Assembly (NCBI GenBank): GCA_947447825.1
Contig: CANFLL010000006.1
Location: 20,545 to 84,544, forward strand
DNA from: Chitinophagaceae bacterium
GTDB lineage: Bacteria; Bacteroidota; Bacteroidia; Chitinophagales; Chitinophagaceae
Direction: 5' to 3'
DNA: 64,000 nt
Shown: positions 25,276 to 34,741 of the stretch, piece by piece
Numbering within the stretch: position 1 is the stretch's first letter
Layout of the letters: each line of letters begins with the position of its first letter
Translations under genes and position numbers: made by a program
The notes under the pieces: generated by a model
Seen by the model: the letters and a program-made list of their open reading frames with translations, nothing else
Told to the model about the DNA's origin: nothing
The model's database searches: none

Positions 25276-28026
25276 TTATCTTATTAATACAACGGTTCCC
25301 TTATTGAATAGTTTATTGTTGCCCTTATAATCTGTTCCTTGCACCACATATATGTATGTGCCTGCTGGTTGCGCCACCCCATTAAAGTTGCCATCCCATC
25401 CATGCCCAACCTGCGAGGTAGTGTACAGTAATTGTCCAAATCTATTATAAATGCTAAAGAAATCCAATTTTAATACTCCTGCTGGAATAGGTTTAATTAT
25501 ATCATTCAGTCCATCACCATTGGGCGTAAAGGCACTGGGTACAAATATCTGTGGCGGTGTCTGAAATATTACAACCTTAATAGTGTCTGTGCCATAGCAA
25601 GCCAGTTTGTTTTTAATAGTTGCCATCACCACATAAGTAATAGAGTCTATGCCAAGCCCATATTCTGCCGTTGGGTTATAGATATTGTTATTGTTTAGAT
25701 AAGTGTTGCTACTATTTGTTGCCTTCCATAAATAATTAGCGTTAGTAGAATCTACTGTTCCAATAACTTTTAAATTTAATGGTTGATTTACCACCACACT
25801 TGTGTCGTTTCCTGCATTAATTTTTATTTCAGGAATTACTGTTACAGTTACTGTATCGCTTTTTGGTTTTGGACAAGTATTCTTTTGTGTGTAATAAACT
25901 TTCAATGTATAACTAGTTGTGGAGTCGGGCTGTGCAACGGTGGTTAGCGATGTACTATCTTGAAGTCCTGTTCTGGGAGACCAACTAAATTTATCTGCGG
26001 CAATAGAAGCGTGCAGTGTTGTCTTTTCTCCATAGCAAAGGGTCACGTCATTGCCTGCATCGGCAACAGGATAAGGATATACATTAATCTCTATCGTATC
26101 TTTTGCCACACATTTCTGTCCCAGATTTACTTGCACAGAATATTGGGAGGGATTCTTTAATGGTGTCACCCACGGGTTGTAAATATTGGCAACCGTCTCG
26201 TTTGTATTGCTACTTTTCCACTTATAAGTTTGTCCTAATGAGATTGCATGAAGCTGAATGGAATCTGTTTGGCAAATTGTGGTATCAGGGCCAAGACTCA
26301 CCTTTATTCGAGGAACAGTATTCACAATAATTGAATCGGAAGCCACGCAACCAGAGTCGGTCATGGTAACATAAAATGTGGCAGTGTCTTTTGGATAAAC
26401 ATAAGGATTCGCACTATTAGGATTGATGATAGAATCAATTGAGTGCCATTCAAACTTTTCATTGCCTGTTGAGCCTTGTTCGCTTGCAGAAAGCTGAATG
26501 GTGTCACTACTGCAAATTAATGTGCTTCCTTTGGGATTTAGCACTAGTATGGGTTGTGCCCGTACGGATAATTTTTGTGTGAGACTATCTGTGCAACCAT
26601 TACTGTTTTCTACCCAGAACGAAACTGTTTTCTGACCAGACGTAGGATATAAATATGTAGTGTTTTGAAGCGTTGAGGTATCGGTTAACACAGTTGTTTC
26701 TCCAAAGTTCCATAGCCAATTTGTGATTGTTCCATATTTACTGTAAGAAGAATCTGCAAAACTGTAAGGCTTTTGAATACAACTTCCTTTAATGTCAATC
26801 TTTGCTTTAAAACCAGGATAAACTCTCACTTTAGACTTAGCGGAATCTTGACAACCACCTGAAGCCGTTACTGTTAAGGATAAGTTGTAAACGCCTGTGT
26901 CTTTGTAAACGTGAATTGGGGTTGCCAATATTGAAGTGTTGGAATCTAGCGTAGAAAGAGAATCTCCAAAGTTCCATTCATAGTGAGCTATGTTTGAATT
27001 GGTAGATTCATTTTTAAAACTAACAGTAAAGCTATCGCAAACAGGATACCGAGGAAGTAACTCAGCAGCTTGCAAGGCACAGCTTGCTACTTTTAAGGTA
27101 AAATCCTTTCTATGTACACCAATTACTTTTCCTTTTCGCCATTCAGTTATACAAACATTAACCACATAGGATCCTGCCGATGGTGCTGTGCCAGAAATAA
27201 TTCCAGTAGTTGCATTGATGCTAGCTTTTGATCCTAAAGGAAAGTCACCTGAATAGCCTGAATTATATGTTACCTCTACATAAGGAGGATTTTGATAATT
27301 TATGTCGGCTGCATAAGTTGTTTTACCTCTGTTGTAGGCAGCGCAGAGGGTGTAAGAAAGGGAATCGCCATAAGTGGTTGAGTCAGGGTCGAAAGCACTA
27401 AAGTCTACTTTAAAACTATCTCCTGCGCATATCAAGGTAGTATCCTTTATATAGCTTTGTGGGCTAGAATTTGTTTCTGTACCCAATGTGTTTGTGCCTG
27501 GTATTTCGCAAGTATAAGTAGCTCCTTCTGCATTTATATAACTATTACCTGATTGAACAGGGGAAAATTCTACATTCACAATCGAAAAACTACGGCAGCA
27601 AGTTTGGTATCCTACAGTATATCCTTCGGCTATGTCGGGTAGTTCCTTGTCAAATTCATAATAGGCTATTTGATAGCACACTTGAGGTTTGGTCGTTAGA
27701 CAATTATTATAGGTCGATTTATTAATTACAGTTACATTCCCTTTTATGTTGACATCAACCAAATCCCCATATTGAACCGTTGGGCTTGTATTTTTATAAA
27801 TTCCAATAGATATACTTGTGGGTAAATCTGCAAGTTTTTGACCGTTTACTGATGATGGATTACACTCTCTAAACAAACGAAGCGTTATTCGGTATTTTGA
27901 TGAGTTTGCTGCTGTGCCTTTACCAAGATAGGTATAGTACATTTCTCCTCCAGCAATGTGTCCGGCCATTGCGGAACCATAAAGCATAAATAAGGCTACG
28001 AAAAATACAATATATTTTGTGTTCAT
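25276..28026 (-). CDS. Large secreted PKD-domain protein with T9SS type B sorting domain
   Basis: The protein has 916 aa from ATG 28026; an in-frame TTG at 28035 is less likely. A signal peptide ends near GSAMAGHIAGGEMYY. PKD folds appear at about 340-410 (YEWNFGDSLSTLDSN) and 430-490 (NWLWNFGETTV). Repeated Ig-like units with QLSASEQGS and QLHAISLGQ follow. The C-terminus is the gliding-motility type sorting domain: VPSAFTPNGDGLNDIIKP, IYNRFGQLLY, GWDGNFNG and AGTYIYVVQGTD. It is expected to be secreted by the type IX system and anchored at the cell surface, where it may act in adhesion. Confidence 0.93.
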   Translation of the reverse strand: MNTKYIVFFVALFMLYGSAMAGHIAGGEMYYTYLGKGTAANSSKYRITLRLFRECNPSSVNGQKLADLPTSISIGIYKNTSPTVQYGDLVDVNIKGNVTVINKSTYNNCLTTKPQVCYQIAYYEFDKELPDIAEGYTVGYQTCCRSFSIVNVEFSPVQSGNSYINAEGATYTCEIPGTNTLGTETNSSPQSYIKDTTLICAGDSFKVDFSAFDPDSTTYGDSLSYTLCAAYNRGKTTYAADINYQNPPYVEVTYNSGYSGDFPLGSKASINATTGIISGTAPSAGSYVVNVCITEWRKGKVIGVHRKDFTLKVASCALQAAELLPRYPVCDSFTVSFKNESTNSNIAHYEWNFGDSLSTLDSNTSILATPIHVYKDTGVYNLSLTVTASGGCQDSAKSKVRVYPGFKAKIDIKGSCIQKPYSFADSSYSKYGTITNWLWNFGETTVLTDTSTLQNTTYLYPTSGQKTVSFWVENSNGCTDSLTQKLSVRAQPILVLNPKGSTLICSSDTIQLSASEQGSTGNEKFEWHSIDSIINPNSANPYVYPKDTATFYVTMTDSGCVASDSIIVNTVPRIKVSLGPDTTICQTDSIQLHAISLGQTYKWKSSNTNETVANIYNPWVTPLKNPSQYSVQVNLGQKCVAKDTIEINVYPYPVADAGNDVTLCYGEKTTLHASIAADKFSWSPRTGLQDSTSLTTVAQPDSTTSYTLKVYYTQKNTCPKPKSDTVTVTVIPEIKINAGNDTSVVVNQPLNLKVIGTVDSTNANYLWKATNSSNTYLNNNNIYNPTAEYGLGIDSITYVVMATIKNKLACYGTDTIKVVIFQTPPQIFVPSAFTPNGDGLNDIIKPIPAGVLKLDFFSIYNRFGQLLYTTSQVGHGWDGNFNGVAQPAGTYIYVVQGTDYKGNNKLFNKGTVVLIR

Positions 28027-28146
28027 AATCTTCAATCCAATTGTCTAAAAATCTAGGATTATTTTTGTGGGGTTACTGTTGCCTCACAAATTTACAATCC
28101 AAGTTTTAACATTGTTGTTAGTAGTTAGTTATTCTTTTATGGTCCA

Positions 28147-28767
28147 TTAATCACTAATACTCTTCTCTATCATTTTTAATGCTATTGAACTAAGGGTATA
28201 TTGCTGAAAGGCAACTTTTGTTATCAGATTTCTTTTTCGCATAGCCCTAACATGTTTCGCCATCCCATCAAGCGAAAGTTCTACTACCTTCCTTAATTCT
28301 TTACAGGAATTCTTAGGATTATTATGCAGATGAAGTAACACTTTTGCCGTGTTGTTAAGGCTAGGTTCAGGGCAAGTTTTCATTACAGTCTTTAGCTCAT
28401 TCATAAGCAAACAGATGTTTATATTATTTGTGCCTACCTTTTCTCGAAAGGTATCATCAGAAAGCTTCGATGTGCCTAAGTTTTTTATAAGCATAGCATC
28501 ATCACTAAAACTTGTGCCCATGTTATTTTGAAGCATAGCATCATCAGGGCTTATCATGTCAGCGTTATTTTTAATGGTAGCATTAAACGCCATCGGTGTG
28601 CCTATGTTATTTTGAAGCATAGCATCAGAAGACGTTTTAATGAATACATTATTTTTTTCATAGGCATAAACAAGGTTTTCTAGTACTACAACTTTTTCTG
28701 ATAACACCTTAATGATAGTATTTAGCCTATTGTTTTCTTCTTGAAGCAAAGTGTTTGCATCTTTCAT
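28147..28767 (-). CDS. Repeat-containing winged-helix protein of unknown function
   Basis: The protein has 206 aa. The N-terminal 45 residues are a coiled coil (LLQEENNRLNTIIKVLSEKV). Then come five 14-residue units (about 46-115) of the type DAMLQNNIGTP, built from 42-bp DNA repeats. The C-terminal 85 residues look like a winged helix: KVLLHLHNNPKNSCKELRKV, then LSLDGMAKHVRAMRKRNLI. It could be a DNA-binding regulator; no family is recognised. The repeat block is the same length class (2 x 21 bp) as the intergenic arrays. Confidence 0.7.
   Translation of the reverse strand: MKDANTLLQEENNRLNTIIKVLSEKVVVLENLVYAYEKNNVFIKTSSDAMLQNNIGTPMAFNATIKNNADMISPDDAMLQNNMGTSFSDDAMLIKNLGTSKLSDDTFREKVGTNNINICLLMNELKTVMKTCPEPSLNNTAKVLLHLHNNPKNSCKELRKVVELSLDGMAKHVRAMRKRNLITKVAFQQYTLSSIALKMIEKSISD
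28452..28640. repeat. 42-bp in-frame repeat inside the winged-helix gene
   Basis: Units with GCATAGCATCATC or GTAGCATTAAACG and an A/T-rich TGTTATTTTGAA part recur every 42 bases. Units differ by several substitutions but never by frame-breaking changes. Confidence 0.75.
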
Positions 28768-29034
28768 GTACTACAATTTTATTTTGACAATCTACAAGCT
28801 GCTTTTTTAGCTAATAGTTTTTTAATGAATAGGATAATCTTTTCTTTTATCCTTCACGCTCAAATGAAGATAGTGGCTAAATGAAAAATTAGGATGGTTA
28901 TTTAATCAATATCCTCAGCTAGAATAAAAGTTGATGGATGCAATTGCTGGTTTACTGCCATAGTGTTTTTGTATCTTTATAATAGGATTCCTAGAATGCC
29001 AATGAATAATACTGAATATGTGTATAAAAAAAGG

Positions 29035-29070
29035 AAAGGTCATCTTTTCAAAAATGAAATGATGACCTTT
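29035..29070 (-). terminator. Terminator after the PspC-domain gene
   Basis: AAAGGTCATC (29035-29044) pairs perfectly with GATGACCTTT (29061-29070). On the minus strand it is followed by CCTTTTTTT. Confidence 0.85.
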
Positions 29071-29112
29071 TATTTCCCTACTTTAACCAACAAATTTTAT
29101 AGTAATTCCTGC

Positions 29113-31320
29113 CTAAATAACGTTTATTAGCGAAGGCACTAATTCTGTTTCCTCTTCATTTGTATCCCTCTTTTTGTTATTAGGCACAATAACCGTCTTT
29201 TGATATTTGCCCTTTTCGGCAGCACTATCTGCATTCATTTTTAGCTCACGTTTCTTTTCGTCAAGTTCCCTTTGTTGCTCTTCAAGCTGTTCTTTTAGTT
29301 CTTGCTTTTTATCATCCATTTCACGTTGCTTATCTTCAATTTCTTGTTTCAATTCATCCATTCTTTCCCTAATATCATCACTATTGCTGTTGTCTTTATT
29401 ATCCTCAATGATGCTGCCATTACTAGAAATTAGTTTTAACCCTTTTGGTGTCATGATATATTCTTTATTAGTTTCCCAATTCATATCGTCTTCATTGCCA
29501 AAGTTGTCATTCCAATTCCAGTCGTTTCCATTAACACCAAGGTCAATGTGGGTTCTCCAGCCAATTTTGTCATCAATTTTAATTCTCTTACCCAAAGGAA
29601 CAGCAATGGTAATAATCATTCTTTGATTCCTGAATTTATCGGTAGTGTTAATCTGAATACCTTTATAAAGTGAGAGGATTGAGTCTTTTTGGGTGATAGA
29701 ATATTTTATTTTATTAGCTAATTCAGTAGCTGAGGCACGGGTAATGCCATTACTCATTTTAAGAACAGTTACCTCAAAGCTATCAGATAAAGATCGGACG
29801 ATTCTTACATCTGTGTTTGGAACAAAAACGGTGTCAGTATCTATTCCTTCAAAAGGTTCAAGCCTCAACCAATGCTTTCCATGCCAATTGTTGGTATATC
29901 CTGTTAATGCCACTTCTAGTTTATCAATTTTTGCATTCGTTAAGGTTACTTTTTCTTCTGCTGCCGTGCTTTTATACCTGAAATCATTTCGGATAGAAAC
30001 CAAAAGTGTTAGTAAGCATATTACGCCTGCAATCCATAATGAAAGGAACGAGTACCTTACAATGCCACTGTTACTTTTAGATTTTGTAATTCTTCTAACC
30101 GCAAAAGTGATGATGCCAATGATGGGTACCCATACTGATAGCAATATGCCAATCCATGCTAGTGCAGTTTCCCAGCCCTCAGTAAATATGTAATTGAACA
30201 CCGGAGAAATTCCTATGAATGCCACACCTGCGGCAAACAAGCCTACGACTATGCTAAACAACGTAACTGCTAATATGAAATAGGCAAATATTTTGGCAAT
30301 CATAGTAATAACCCCACCCAAGCCTAAACTAGTTCTTTTGGCAGCATCAGCCACTTCATTGCCAAATGTATGGGCACGAGGTGCAAAATCTTTACCCAAA
30401 CCTTCGGCTCTGTTTTTTAAATCAGCACCAAACTTTTCAGCTCTTCCCTTAAAGCCTTCCATATCCGTTTGGATAGTGTTTTTAATGCTGTTCAAATCAA
30501 CTCGTTCTCCTTTCATTTCTAGTTTATCAGCACTAGTAACAGCTTCTGGCAGTAGTATCCACAAAATAATGTAGAGTATTGTTGCGCCTGGACTAAAAGA
30601 AAGACTCACAAAATGTGGGAATCCAAATATGCCCCAGTTGTGCCATTGAGTAACGAAGGACAAGAAAGGCACAAGAAATAGGATACGTGGAATCCACACT
30701 TTCACGCCAAAATAATGTCCTAGACCACTACAAACGCCACCTATTAGTTTGTCGTCCATATCCCTCAATAATCGTTTGCGCATGCTACCTATCACTTGAT
30801 TTGCAGAACTAGGAATGGCAATCCAAAGGATTAGGTAAGTCCAAAAAGAGAAAACATTGCCTAGCACGGCCAAAATGCGTACTATCAATGGGTCAATGCC
30901 AAAATAATTGGCAATACCACTACAAACACCACCCAAAACTTTGTTGTTTTCGTCTCTATATAAACGGCGACTACTAAAGCTAAAAGTTTCTTTTGTGTAG
31001 TTAGTTTCATTAGTAGGATTACCACCCAATTGCGAATGAACTTTAGCTTCCTCATCATCAAAATCTTCTGGGCGACCCATACTTTTAATAATGTTGTTTA
31101 CATCTTCATCGGTAATGCAGGTACTGCCTTTTTTTAATGTTTCTGCAAAAAGCTCTGCAATGCGGCTTTCAATGTCATTTATTATTTCGTCTCTGCCTTC
31201 TTCATTTGCAAAATAGCGACGTAGGCTTTCAACATATTGTTTTAAAATATCGTAGGCAATCTCTTCAATAGGAACTACCCTTCCCTGAAAGTTGATGTTA
31301 ATTACTTTTTTCATGTTCAT
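29113..31320 (-). CDS. PspC domain-containing membrane protein
   Basis: The protein has 735 aa. The N-terminal region (1-95) is a helical cytosolic domain with GRPEDFDDEEAK. Two PspC domains follow: LYRDENNKVLGGVCSGIANY (about 118-170) and LLRDMDDKLIGGVCSGLGHY (about 185-255). More membrane helices lie at about 345-440. A beta-rich extracytoplasmic part comes next, and a long charged coiled coil (KQEIEDKQREMDDKKQELKE) near 650-705. PspC proteins sense envelope stress. It is cotranscribed with the PadR gene 14 bases upstream. Confidence 0.9.
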   Translation of the reverse strand: MNMKKVININFQGRVVPIEEIAYDILKQYVESLRRYFANEEGRDEIINDIESRIAELFAETLKKGSTCITDEDVNNIIKSMGRPEDFDDEEAKVHSQLGGNPTNETNYTKETFSFSSRRLYRDENNKVLGGVCSGIANYFGIDPLIVRILAVLGNVFSFWTYLILWIAIPSSANQVIGSMRKRLLRDMDDKLIGGVCSGLGHYFGVKVWIPRILFLVPFLSFVTQWHNWGIFGFPHFVSLSFSPGATILYIILWILLPEAVTSADKLEMKGERVDLNSIKNTIQTDMEGFKGRAEKFGADLKNRAEGLGKDFAPRAHTFGNEVADAAKRTSLGLGGVITMIAKIFAYFILAVTLFSIVVGLFAAGVAFIGISPVFNYIFTEGWETALAWIGILLSVWVPIIGIITFAVRRITKSKSNSGIVRYSFLSLWIAGVICLLTLLVSIRNDFRYKSTAAEEKVTLTNAKIDKLEVALTGYTNNWHGKHWLRLEPFEGIDTDTVFVPNTDVRIVRSLSDSFEVTVLKMSNGITRASATELANKIKYSITQKDSILSLYKGIQINTTDKFRNQRMIITIAVPLGKRIKIDDKIGWRTHIDLGVNGNDWNWNDNFGNEDDMNWETNKEYIMTPKGLKLISSNGSIIEDNKDNSNSDDIRERMDELKQEIEDKQREMDDKKQELKEQLEEQQRELDEKKRELKMNADSAAEKGKYQKTVIVPNNKKRDTNEEETELVPSLINVI

Positions 31321-31334
31321 TTAAATTTTGTTGG

Positions 31335-31700
31335 TTAAAGTATTGTTTCGGTTTCTGAAGGACTTTTGTGTGGTATGTTTTGTGTGAGTGCATGTACTGC
31401 GTCTGCTAGTTCTTTCCAAGTGCTTTCAAGTGCTTCGTAAAACAGCAAACCTTCTGTTGTCATTACAAAATACTTTCTGGGTGGGCCGCTATTACTTTCC
31501 ACCCATCTGTAGTTGAGGTAGCCCGCGTTTTTTAATCTAGTCAAAAGGGGGTAAAGTGTGCCTTCAAGTATGTTAAGGTTCGCTGCTTTCATTTTATCAA
31601 CAATATCACTTGGATAAACCTCTCCTTGTCGTATCACAGACATGATGCAGAATTCCAAAACCCCCTTCCGCATCTGACTCTGTGTGTTTTGTATGTCCAT
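31335..31700 (-). CDS. PadR family transcriptional regulator
   Basis: The protein has 121 aa. The winged helix spans about 10-85: GVLEFCIMSVIRQGEVYPSD, then GTLYPLLTRLKNAGYL and SGPPRKYFVMTTEG. The PadR/PspC pair is common in Bacteroidota and the regulator probably represses its own operon. The inverted repeat at 31817-31837 in its promoter is the likely site. Confidence 0.93.
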   Translation of the reverse strand: MDIQNTQSQMRKGVLEFCIMSVIRQGEVYPSDIVDKMKAANLNILEGTLYPLLTRLKNAGYLNYRWVESNSGPPRKYFVMTTEGLLFYEALESTWKELADAVHALTQNIPHKSPSETETIL

Positions 31701-31796
31701 AATTTCTTTGTTTAATAACTTAATAATTCAATGTATTTGTTTTTCAGTTGCATGCTATTAGCTTCCGGATGCCAATAGTATTTTACTTTCATGACA

Positions 31797-31837
31797 CAAA
31801 GATGCAACTTTTTTTAGTACTATGCAAAACAAAGTAC
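31797..31837 (-). promoter_or_regulatory. Promoter and candidate PadR operator
   Basis: On the minus strand, GTACTTTG-N5-CATAGTAC (31817-31837) is an inverted repeat with one mismatch per arm. Its TTG (31825-31827) is a possible -33 box, 20 bases before CATCTTTG (31797-31804), which differs from TAnnTTTG at one base. The leader is about 90 bases. The 700 bases to the next gene (31840-32552) hold nothing else recognisable. Confidence 0.65.
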
Positions 31838-32552
31838 CTAGTTTTTAATGGTAATAGGTTAAAGAAAGATGTTTGTGGTTTTATAAATAATTATAAATCA
31901 ATAAGATATAAGGATGTATAGCAAAAAAAATGTTTTATTCGGATTGATGAGTGGTAAAATGAATACATGAAAAACATGCCTTTCAAGAGAAAAGGATTCA
32001 ATAAATAGGGGAGGAGGAGAGTGCGGAGGGGGAAAGTTGGTTTAAAAAGGAATAGTAAATCAGTCTATCAACCTTCGCAATCAATTAAAAGATTCTTTAT
32101 TGCTACCTCTAAAACTGGATAATGATTAATGATAATATTTCAGGTTTGTAGATTTTCTATCTCAGTATGTCCATGATAAAGTTTGTTATGCGCATCAATT
32201 ATTTTTCTCATTATTGGTTATCGATATGTTTGTGTTTAGTTTCAAAAGTGCATTCATCGCTTATCCAATGGTTATTAGGTTTCGCTAGCATCATTTTGTA
32301 AAAGGGGGTGAAAAGATTGGTGTTATATAAATAAATACTATTAAATGAGTGCTTTTATAATTCGGCTAAGTAAGTGTTAAGTTTTATAAAAGAAGTTCAA
32401 AGATTTTATTTGTATAGTGTCTGGCGTGTTGGTATACTGTTTTTTTTCTGCTTATTCTTTCTAATCCATACTCGGTTGCTATATTTCTTTTAAACTTAAA
32501 CTGAAAATTATTACCTTTCAAACAATCAGTTTTCATTTATACCTTCTTCTTG

Positions 32553-33797
32553 ATGACGAATTATCAAATATTGATTTTAATAGTGTGCTGTTCAGCTTTC
32601 TTCGCCTACATAAATCAGCGATTCATTAAAATGCCTTTCGTAATTGGGCTTTTCCTACTTTCTACAGTATTATCATTGGCAATATTGAGCGTTCGGTTTT
32701 GGTCTTTTGATTATTTCATACAGATTAAAACACTAGTGGCAAGGGTAGATATAAGTAAATATATTTTAGAATATATGCTAGGATATTTGCTTTTTGCAGG
32801 ATCGTTGCATACAGATTGGAAGGGCATTCGGCAGGAAATTAGACCTATTACCATCCTGTCGGTGTTTGGTGTTTTGCTTTCTACCTTCATAATAGGAGCA
32901 TTAATTTACCTTCTTGCAATGCTTTTCTCATTACCAGTTCCCCTTATTTATTGTTTACTTTTTGGCGCATTAATGTCGCCTACAGACCCTATTGCAGTGC
33001 TAGGAATCCTCACCAAAGCCAATGTGCCTAAAAAGTTAGAATCTATTATTGTAGGCGAAAGCTTGTTTAATGATGGGGTTGGAGTGGTTGTTTTTTTATC
33101 ACTTCTAGATACCTTACATAGTGGAACACTAGACTTTAATATCTATCATTCAAGCATTTTATTTATTCAGGAAAGCATTGGAGGCATTGCCTTTGGGCTT
33201 GGAGCAGGGTATTTGATGCACAAAATTTTAACCTCCATAGATCATTTTGAAACAGAAGTTCTGTTAACCCTTGCATTTGTAATGCTGGGCTACACCGTTT
33301 GCTTACAATTAAATATCTCTGGTGCATTAGCAATGGTAGTGATGGGGTTATTTGTGGGTAATTACAATTATGAACAAACCCTTAGCGATACAACAATTGT
33401 GTATGTAGAAAAATTCTGGGAGCTAATAGATATTATATTAAATGCAATCTTGTTTGTAATTATATCTTTTGTTTTGGTGGTTGTAGAGTTTAAATCTGGC
33501 TACCTCCTTTTTGCAATTGGTGCAGTGATAGTCGTTCTTTTTTCTAGGGTTGCTGTAATATTTATTCCTAAGTTAATTATGCCTCAAGTCATTAGATTTA
33601 ATAAAATAGAAACAGGAATAATGATTTGGGGAGGGTTGCGAGGCGGACTCTCTATTGCCTTAGTGCTGTCATTGCCGAATTGTGAACAACGTAATATTTT
33701 ATTAATTTCTACTTATGCTTGTGTGGTATTTAGCATCTTAGTACAAGGACTAACCATAGAGAAACTGGCATTGTATAAAAGTAAAAAACATGTTTAG
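32553..33797 (+). CDS. Na+/H+ (cation:proton) antiporter, CPA1/NhaP type
   Basis: The protein has 414 aa from ATG 32553, with a TTG one codon upstream. About 12 membrane helices. GALMSPTDPIAVLGIL and VGESLFNDGVGVVVFL are the conserved CPA1 motifs, with acidic residues in the ion path (near 149 and 177). WGGLRGGLSIALVLSLP is the typical last motif. It exchanges Na+ or K+ for protons across the inner membrane. Its stop overlaps the next gene by eight bases. Confidence 0.92.
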   Translation: MTNYQILILIVCCSAFFAYINQRFIKMPFVIGLFLLSTVLSLAILSVRFWSFDYFIQIKTLVARVDISKYILEYMLGYLLFAGSLHTDWKGIRQEIRPITILSVFGVLLSTFIIGALIYLLAMLFSLPVPLIYCLLFGALMSPTDPIAVLGILTKANVPKKLESIIVGESLFNDGVGVVVFLSLLDTLHSGTLDFNIYHSSILFIQESIGGIAFGLGAGYLMHKILTSIDHFETEVLLTLAFVMLGYTVCLQLNISGALAMVVMGLFVGNYNYEQTLSDTTIVYVEKFWELIDIILNAILFVIISFVLVVVEFKSGYLLFAIGAVIVVLFSRVAVIFIPKLIMPQVIRFNKIETGIMIWGGLRGGLSIALVLSLPNCEQRNILLISTYACVVFSILVQGLTIEKLALYKSKKHV

Positions 33798-34509
33798 ACA
33801 TAAAGGCAAATCTCGCACATGGATTCATAACTTAAAGCTAGCTTCATTGCTATCTTTTGTAGCAGGAATTGTAAATGTTACAGGCTTTTTTGCTGTACAA
33901 AAACTAACAACAAACGTAACAGGTCACTTTGCATTTTTTGCCGATGAAGTCATCAAAAAGAACTATTCAGCCGCATTGATATACCTTTTATATATAACAT
34001 CCTTTTTTTTAGGTTCTTTTATATCAAGCTTATTAATTGAAATTATGTTGCGCAAAAACCCAAGGTTCATGATTTTAATTCCAGTTTCAATAGAGTTAAC
34101 CATCCTAACTTCCATTGCCTTACTTGCCAAAAACGAAGTACTTGAACACCCTAATTTAATTGCCTGTTGTTTGCTATTATCTATGGGGCTTCAAAACTCA
34201 TTAGTAACAAGTATTTCAAATTCGGTAGTACGCACCACACACCTCACAGGACTATTTACTGATTTAGGGATAGAGCTTTCACAGATATTTTTTTATAATG
34301 AGGAAGAACAACAGGAGCGTTTGAAGTCTTCCATTAAATTACGATTAGCCATCATCAGCTTTTTCTTCTTAGGATGTTTTGTGGGAGGATATACCTATTT
34401 ATTAAAGGGAATAGCTAGTTTATTTTTGGCTGTAGCCTTTTTGCTGGTAGGATTGTTTTATGATACCATTAAGTTTGGAGTAGTTACGTTGAAAAGGAAA
34501 TATTGGTAG
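33790..34509 (+). CDS. YoaK family (DUF1275) membrane protein
   Basis: The protein has 239 aa with six predicted membrane helices. LLSFVAGIVNVTGFFAVQKL then NVTGHFAFFA is the family signature, and SMGLQNSLVTSIS with RTTHLTGLFTDLG is the second repeat of the same motif. Function is unknown; transport is likely. The gene overlaps the antiporter gene, so both are made from one mRNA. Confidence 0.9.
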   Translation: MFRHKGKSRTWIHNLKLASLLSFVAGIVNVTGFFAVQKLTTNVTGHFAFFADEVIKKNYSAALIYLLYITSFFLGSFISSLLIEIMLRKNPRFMILIPVSIELTILTSIALLAKNEVLEHPNLIACCLLLSMGLQNSLVTSISNSVVRTTHLTGLFTDLGIELSQIFFYNEEEQQERLKSSIKLRLAIISFFFLGCFVGGYTYLLKGIASLFLAVAFLLVGLFYDTIKFGVVTLKRKYW

Positions 34510-34741
34510 AAGGGTGTGCAATATAATTTTAAGCATAAACAATTTACCAACAGATTAATTAAATATTCGTAACATTACTTGGTAAAATTATTTTATGGAT
34601 TTAGGAACAAGAATTTAATCTACAAATAGAACGTATTCGTGAAAAAATAGTAAACAAATATTAATTAATAAAGGTAAAATCTTGTGGCTAAACCATTTTC
34701 CATTAATTTCACGGCGCAAAAAAAAGATATAATCTAAATAT

